64,000 nt of DNA, from the NCBI RefSeq assembly GCF_000772935.1, contig NZ_JPVR01000081.1, positions 310,001-374,000 of the forward strand. The letters are read 5' to 3'. Below the pieces are notes generated by a model that worked only from the letters and a program-made list of their open reading frames with translations, was not told the DNA's origin and searched no databases. Of this stretch, positions 59,832 to 64,000 are shown piece by piece. Positions within the stretch are counted from its first letter, which is position 1; each line of letters starts with the position of its first letter. Source of the stretch: Lysinibacillus boronitolerans JCM 21713 = 10a = NBRC 103108. GTDB lineage: Bacteria > Bacillota > Bacilli > Bacillales_A > Planococcaceae. Position numbers and translations under genes: made by a program.

Positions 59832-60470
59832 CTAAGCTGTTGCATCATATTCATCCTGAAGGAATGCACCGTATCGGAAAATACGTGCAAAGGTCCAAAT
59901 CACCACACCACATAGTAAAAGAGTCCAATGAATGCCTGTAAAATGATAGCTAATCCCCTTAATCAAACCTGTCTCCACAAATCGGGACTCCAGTTGGAAT
60001 TGTTGCATGATTAGATAGACGGTATATGTACGAAATGCATTCACTGTCAAACTCAATACAATCACACAGTAGGCAATTCTCTCCATTTTTTTACTATTAG
60101 CGAGTGAAAATACAATACCTTTTGATAAATTACTTAAAATATTCCTTACTTGTACAATAATAAACAGTAAAATAGCTATGTATATTGTAGCAGTAAATAG
60201 GAAGGTCATGACATCTTTTTTTGAATAGTGAATGTCACTTGTCACATGGTCTGCCAGCTTCATTTCCAATCCTTCTAACTGAACGGCAGCGGTCACACTC
60301 CCCTTTGCCAATAAATGATTCACTTGTTGCTCTGATACCACCATTGCTCCCACCATAAAAATTGCGAGCATCGTCAAGGCAAAAATCATCATCACCATGA
60401 TGATGGTAAAAGCGGTACGAAGCCCCTTTGTCATCCATCGAAATTCTTTACTTTGAATTGTTTGCCCCAT
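59832..60470 (-). CDS. DUF2975 membrane protein
   Basis: The protein has four membrane segments (around residues 20-42, 90-112, 130-150 and 180-200) and a roughly 40-residue loop after the first. This matches DUF2975, of unknown function. A TTG at 60476 sits against the AAGGAGAGG site, so the ATG at 60470, six bases after it, is used, giving 212 residues. It forms an operon with the XRE gene. Confidence 0.83.
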   Translation of the reverse strand: MGQTIQSKEFRWMTKGLRTAFTIIMVMMIFALTMLAIFMVGAMVVSEQQVNHLLAKGSVTAAVQLEGLEMKLADHVTSDIHYSKKDVMTFLFTATIYIAILLFIIVQVRNILSNLSKGIVFSLANSKKMERIAYCVIVLSLTVNAFRTYTVYLIMQQFQLESRFVETGLIKGISYHFTGIHWTLLLCGVVIWTFARIFRYGAFLQDEYDATA

Positions 60471-60518
60471 TATCAACCTCTCCTTCCCTTCTCTCTATTA
60501 TACATTCCCTTTTATCTC

Positions 60519-60561
60519 TATCAATAATTTTTTAATGTTTATCATTAATAAATTATTGATA
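60519..60561. promoter_or_regulatory. Nested dyads before the DUF2975-XRE operon
   Basis: TATCAATAATTT (60519) and AAATTATTGATA (60550) are perfect 12-bp arms. Inside them TTAATG-N5-CATTAA (60532-60548) forms a second dyad. The block lies about 50 bp before the DUF2975 start and next to the terminator of the neighbouring operon, so it is a candidate operator for the XRE protein. Confidence 0.5.
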
Positions 60562-60563
60562 AA

Positions 60564-60593
60564 AATAAACCCTCTAAAGCTAGAGGGTTTATT
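60564..60593 (-). terminator. Terminator of the osmolyte transporter operon
   Basis: AATAAACCCTCTA pairs perfectly with TAGAGGGTTTATT around a 4-nt loop and overlaps the stop codon of the permease gene; T residues follow on the minus strand. Confidence 0.88.
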
Positions 60594-62109
60594 TTAGTAA
60601 TCCTATCTTTACTAAATATTCTTTTGCTACTTCTGCTGCAAGCTTTCCTTCTACATTCACCTGATAATTCATCTCTCGCATTTCATCATCCGTAATGTGA
60701 TCAGCTAGTTGATTTAACGCTTCTCCAATCTCTGGATAGTCAGTCAGCGTTTCTTTCCTTAGTAAAGGCGCTCCCTGGTATGGTGGGAACAATGCTTGAT
60801 CGTCTTCCAATACGCGTAGCTTGTATTGACGAATTTCACTATCCGTTGAATAAGCATCGAGCAAATTTATATCACCTGATTGTATTGCCTGATAGCGAAG
60901 CTTTGGCTCCATCGTTGCAAGTGTCGTAAAGGCTATCCCATACCGTTTTTGTATGCCCACATATCCATCCTCACGGTCATTAAATTCTAATGTAAAGCCT
61001 GCTTTCACCTTTTGCTCTATCGGCTTAAGGTCAGAGATTTTTTGCAGTTGATAGCTCTCAGCCAGCTCCTCTGATACAGCGAGTGCATACGTATTGTTAT
61101 AGCTCATAGGACTTAGCATGACCATATCGAATTGTTCCTGCATCCCCTTTTTTGCCTGAAGATAGACATCCTCTTGGTTATTATTAATAGCTTCTTCCTT
61201 TAAAAATTCCGAAATGGTTGTGCCTGTAAATTCAGGGTAAATATCAATACTGCCCGATTTCAATGCATTGAATACAAATGAAGTTTTGCCAAGCCCTGGC
61301 TTTAATTGCACCGTTAAATCGGTCTCCTGCTCAATCAATAATTTATACATATTGATGAGAATCTCGGGCTCCGCGCCAAGCTTTCCTGCAATGACAATTT
61401 CGTCTTGCTGTTTACTGCTTAGGAGCGGGAAGAAAATCATTACCAGTGCCGCTAAACTAATAACACTTAACGTCGTTATTGTTTTTTTAAAGGACAGCAA
61501 TTCTAATTTTTTAAGCGCCACATCAAAAATCAAGGCTAACATAGCGGCGGGAATGGCTCCTATTAGAATGAGTGCCGTGTTATTTCGGTCAATGCCTAGT
61601 AATATGATATCCCCTAAGCCACCTGCGCCAATTAAAGCCGCTAATGTTGCTGTCCCCACAATCAGCACCATTGCTGTGCGAATACCAGCCATCATAACAG
61701 GCATAGCGAGTGGTAGCTCAACCTTTACTAAACGCTTTGATCGATTCATTCCCATAGCTAATGCCGCTTCCTTCAGTGATGGGTCAACCTCATTGATGCC
61801 CGTGTAGGTGTTTCGCAGAATGGGCAATAGCGCATAGACAACTAATGCAATAATTGCGGGAACTTTCCCAATACCAAATAACGGAATCAATAAGCCAAGC
61901 AACGCTAAGGAAGGGATCGTTTGCAGCACAGCACTGATCCCAATAATACTCTCGGCTATTTTCTTTTTGTTAGTTAAATAGATACCTAGGGGAATAGCGA
62001 TGAGGACAGCAAAAAATAGCGCGATAAAAGAGATTTGGATATGCTCTAGTAATGCAGCCAGTAGCTGTGCCTTCCGTTCCTGAAATACATCTACCACATT
62101 AGCCACCAT
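60589..62109 (-). CDS. Osmolyte/choline ABC transporter permease fused to its binding domain (OpuC-like)
   Basis: Residues 1-210 form a permease of the OpuCB type (QTIPSLALLGLLIPLFGIGKVP and LRNTYTGINEVDPSLKEAALAMGM). A further membrane segment leads into a roughly 270-residue OpuAC/OpuCC-type binding domain outside the membrane (GAEPEILINMYKLLIEQET, YPEFTGTT). The ATG at 62109 has AAGAGGG seven bases upstream. It overlaps the ATPase gene by 11 bases. It imports betaine, choline, carnitine or similar; the exact ligand is unclear. Confidence 0.9.
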   Translation of the reverse strand: MVANVVDVFQERKAQLLAALLEHIQISFIALFFAVLIAIPLGIYLTNKKKIAESIIGISAVLQTIPSLALLGLLIPLFGIGKVPAIIALVVYALLPILRNTYTGINEVDPSLKEAALAMGMNRSKRLVKVELPLAMPVMMAGIRTAMVLIVGTATLAALIGAGGLGDIILLGIDRNNTALILIGAIPAAMLALIFDVALKKLELLSFKKTITTLSVISLAALVMIFFPLLSSKQQDEIVIAGKLGAEPEILINMYKLLIEQETDLTVQLKPGLGKTSFVFNALKSGSIDIYPEFTGTTISEFLKEEAINNNQEDVYLQAKKGMQEQFDMVMLSPMSYNNTYALAVSEELAESYQLQKISDLKPIEQKVKAGFTLEFNDREDGYVGIQKRYGIAFTTLATMEPKLRYQAIQSGDINLLDAYSTDSEIRQYKLRVLEDDQALFPPYQGAPLLRKETLTDYPEIGEALNQLADHITDDEMREMNYQVNVEGKLAAEVAKEYLVKIGLLK

Positions 62110-63055
62110 GTACATGCCCTCTTTTCTTAGAATCCGCTGCTAAATAACGGAGCATAGAAGCTCTTGTCACCATGCCAATGAGCTTGCCATTCTCTTCGAC
62201 ACCTAACAAGTCATGCTCGGCTAATTTTTCAAGAATCGTAGGAAATGGGGCATCTACAGGAATGGTATGCCCAAAGTCGTTTGTCACTGTGATTGGTTGT
62301 AACACATCATGGATCGTATACAATTGATCTGTCTGCTTACCTCCAATAAACTGTTGGACAAAATCATTTACAGGATTTTGTAGCAATTGCTGTGGCGTGC
62401 CTATCTGAACAATTTCTCCCTCTTTCATAATACAGAGGCGATCTCCTAATTTCAGTGCTTCCTGCATATCATGTGATACAAATACAATGGTTTTCTGAAT
62501 GGTACGCTGCATCTCAAGTAGATCATCCTGTAGTTTGGTGCGACTGATTGGATCTAACGCACTAAAAGGCTCATCCATTAAAATAATTTCTGGGTCAGCT
62601 GCCAAGGCACGAACAACGCCAACCCTTTGCTGTTCGCCTCCTGATAACTCCTTTGGCTTTCGCTGACGATATTTCGCTGGCTCCAGCCCCACCAGCGCTA
62701 ATAGTTCGTCTACACGCTGATGGATTTTCGTTTTACTCCATTTCTTCAATTCTGGTACAATAGCAATATTTTCCTCTATCGTCATATGCGGAAACAGGGC
62801 GATTTGCTGTAGTACATAGCCAATACTCCAACGCAGCTCATGGATATTATAATCGCTAATTCTTTTATCATTGATCCAGATGGTGCCTGCTGTTAAGGGT
62901 ATTAATCGATTAATCATCTTCAATAAAGTGGTTTTGCCGCATCCGCTAGGGCCAATAATAACAAAGAATTCACCCTTTTTAATTTCTACATTTAGTGCTT
63001 TGACAGCTATTTGGTCGTTATCATATTGTTTTGAGACATTATCAAATGTAATCAT
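62099..63055 (-). CDS. Osmolyte/choline ABC transporter ATP-binding protein (OpuCA-like)
   Basis: The 318-residue protein has Walker A GPSGCGKTT, signature LSGGEQQRVGVVRALA, Walker B IILMDEPFSALDP and a C-terminal region ending with a CBS module (VDAPFPTILEKLAEHDLLG). CBS domains sense ionic strength in OpuA-type importers. AAAGGAG stands seven bases before the ATG. It is the first gene of the two-gene operon. Confidence 0.92.
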   Translation of the reverse strand: MITFDNVSKQYDNDQIAVKALNVEIKKGEFFVIIGPSGCGKTTLLKMINRLIPLTAGTIWINDKRISDYNIHELRWSIGYVLQQIALFPHMTIEENIAIVPELKKWSKTKIHQRVDELLALVGLEPAKYRQRKPKELSGGEQQRVGVVRALAADPEIILMDEPFSALDPISRTKLQDDLLEMQRTIQKTIVFVSHDMQEALKLGDRLCIMKEGEIVQIGTPQQLLQNPVNDFVQQFIGGKQTDQLYTIHDVLQPITVTNDFGHTIPVDAPFPTILEKLAEHDLLGVEENGKLIGMVTRASMLRYLAADSKKRGHVHGG

Positions 63056-63147
63056 CTGTCATCTCCTTTAGAATTCGCTCATGAAATGCGTTCACTTTTT
63101 ATATTTCACCAACAAAAATCATTTCAAACATTTGTAGGTAGGTGAAA

Positions 63148-64000
63148 CTATTTCATTCTAAATACCTCGCCTTTGGGCACAAATGGTAGCTTGGCCCCCT
63201 GTGGTAGTACGAAGGCATGCTCTCTTTTTATGGCTAAACGATCACATTGTCCATCTGTAATAATCAGGATAGGACCATCCTTAGGAAAATCCTGTGCTGC
63301 TTCAAGTAGCTGGATACCAGGCTGTAATACTGTGCCTCCTCTCCCTCTTACCTTCACTTTCGTTAATAGTTCTTCAGGTGCTAGATAGCCCGCGTCATAG
63401 GCAACAGCATCACAAAATAGAACGCGAACAAAGGGAACATCTCTAGCGATGCTATAGCTCGCTATTGTGCCGAGTGCTTTTCCTAGTAAGAGACGGTCCA
63501 TGGAGCCTGATGTATCAATAAGGACTGCGAAAGTACGTCCATCTTCCTCTCCGCTTTGATGTATCCATCTTGGTCTAGCTATATCAGGTGTCGATGCTTG
63601 TCTTCTACTTGGGCGAGTATACGTTCTCACTTTCTCTATCGGTTGAAACATCCGATCAAACCATTTGGCTAATGCCACATCCCAGGCAATAGGAGGCTGT
63701 GCTAGGCTACGAATTTCCTCAATGAGCCCTTGTGGCAAATAGCCTCTCTCTTGGGTCAAATGATAGCTTAACCCTTGACTCAATGCCCTTCTATAAAAAG
63801 CATCTAAATCCACGCCAACCTTGCCTTCCCAAAAATCTGGTGGACTCGCTTCGATCATATCTCCGATGCCCTGCCCTCGAAAGGTTCTTAATTTGCGATA
63901 CATCCTCATATCTGTCACTATGCGATCATAAATAGATTCGGCTGAAAGTCCTTTTAATGCTGGATCATATAGTCCGCCAAATGCTGGCATCTCGCCGATT
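63148..64000 (-). CDS. VWA-like/DUF2201 family protein, 5' end outside the window
   Basis: The frame stays open to the right edge (IGEMPAFGGLYDPALKGLSA), so the N-terminal part, where the putative metallopeptidase motif of DUF2201 would lie, is missing. The C-terminal half is a von Willebrand A-like domain with the metal site DTSGSM (near FAVLIDTSGSMDRLLL), GGTVLQPG and ILIITDGQCD. Such proteins are often paired with a MoxR-type ATPase. Function unknown. Confidence 0.83.
   Translation of the reverse strand, partial: IGEMPAFGGLYDPALKGLSAESIYDRIVTDMRMYRKLRTFRGQGIGDMIEASPPDFWEGKVGVDLDAFYRRALSQGLSYHLTQERGYLPQGLIEEIRSLAQPPIAWDVALAKWFDRMFQPIEKVRTYTRPSRRQASTPDIARPRWIHQSGEEDGRTFAVLIDTSGSMDRLLLGKALGTIASYSIARDVPFVRVLFCDAVAYDAGYLAPEELLTKVKVRGRGGTVLQPGIQLLEAAQDFPKDGPILIITDGQCDRLAIKREHAFVLPQGAKLPFVPKGEVFRMK

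Noticed and set aside
61268-61807. 179-residue plus-strand ORF opposite the OpuC-like permease
   Set aside because: It is a shadow of the permease gene: hydrophobic coding on the minus strand gives a long open antisense frame; no ribosome binding site.

Overview
The window comes from a low-GC, spore-forming Gram-positive bacterium, most likely Lysinibacillus (sphaericus/fusiformis group) or a close Planococcaceae relative. The evidence is Spo0M, YppG-like, YheC/D-type and CotY/CotZ-like spore proteins, strong AGGAGG-type ribosome binding sites with many TTG/GTG starts, and a GlcNAc-only PTS operon that carries ptsHI. The genus call is an inference. I saw no rRNA, tRNA, complete IS element, prophage or CRISPR array.

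Layout. 0-4 kb: methyltransferase tail, YnfA, a CcdA/DsbD-like membrane protein, a LysR regulator, spo0M behind a perfect SigW-type promoter, and a HAD phosphatase. 4-10.7 kb: one operon nagE-nagA-SIS-nagB-ptsH-ptsI with a dre operator and a cre-like site in its leader. 10.8-14.7 kb: two ABC-2 transporter modules with a YtrA-type GntR regulator and its operator. 14.8-21.4 kb: small genes, then a hydantoinase/DUF917/NCS1 permease set with a PucR regulator. 21.5-26.3 kb: pentapeptide protein and a Fur-boxed efe iron operon. 26.4-28.1 kb: MarR-MFS pair. 28.1-29.7 kb: a 103-bp-period repeat tract and a NERD gene broken by two one-base deletions. 29.8-34.8 kb: a siderophore ABC operon and a divergent YcgT-like reductase sharing one Fur box. 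35-47 kb: methyltransferase with an apparent ATT start, DUF418 protein plus two-component pair, secreted protein, structured repeat elements, ankyrin lipoprotein, second two-component pair, PepSY protein, butanediol-type dehydrogenase and TetR. 47.2-48.7 kb: cobalamin riboswitch leading only to very small ORFs, then an 82-bp-period repeat tract. 48.7-50.6 kb: VOC protein and an NlpC/P60 protein with one live, one dead and one ghost domain. 50.6-57.7 kb: Mur-ligase/ATP-grasp/CotZ-like cluster. 57.8-64 kb: HAD, a third repeat tract, paired SMR genes, XRE/DUF2975, an OpuC-like osmolyte transporter and the end of a VWA/DUF2201 gene.

The most interesting region is 50.6-57.7 kb. It holds two stand-alone MurF-like ligases, a YheC/D ATP-grasp domain fused to a third Mur ligase (an architecture like cyanophycin synthetase), a stand-alone carboxylate-amine ligase of the ATP-grasp class that apparently starts at CTG, and a cysteine-poor CotY/CotZ-like protein, with CATA-type mother-cell -10 elements nearby. 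I infer a sporulation-linked pathway that builds an amide-linked peptide or poly-amino acid on or near the spore surface. This function is a hypothesis.

Three intergenic arrays built from a roughly 20-21 bp CTATCC-containing unit, each with its own higher-order period (103, 82 and 102 bp), are the second notable feature. One runs into the 3' end of an SMR transporter gene and supplies its stop codon.
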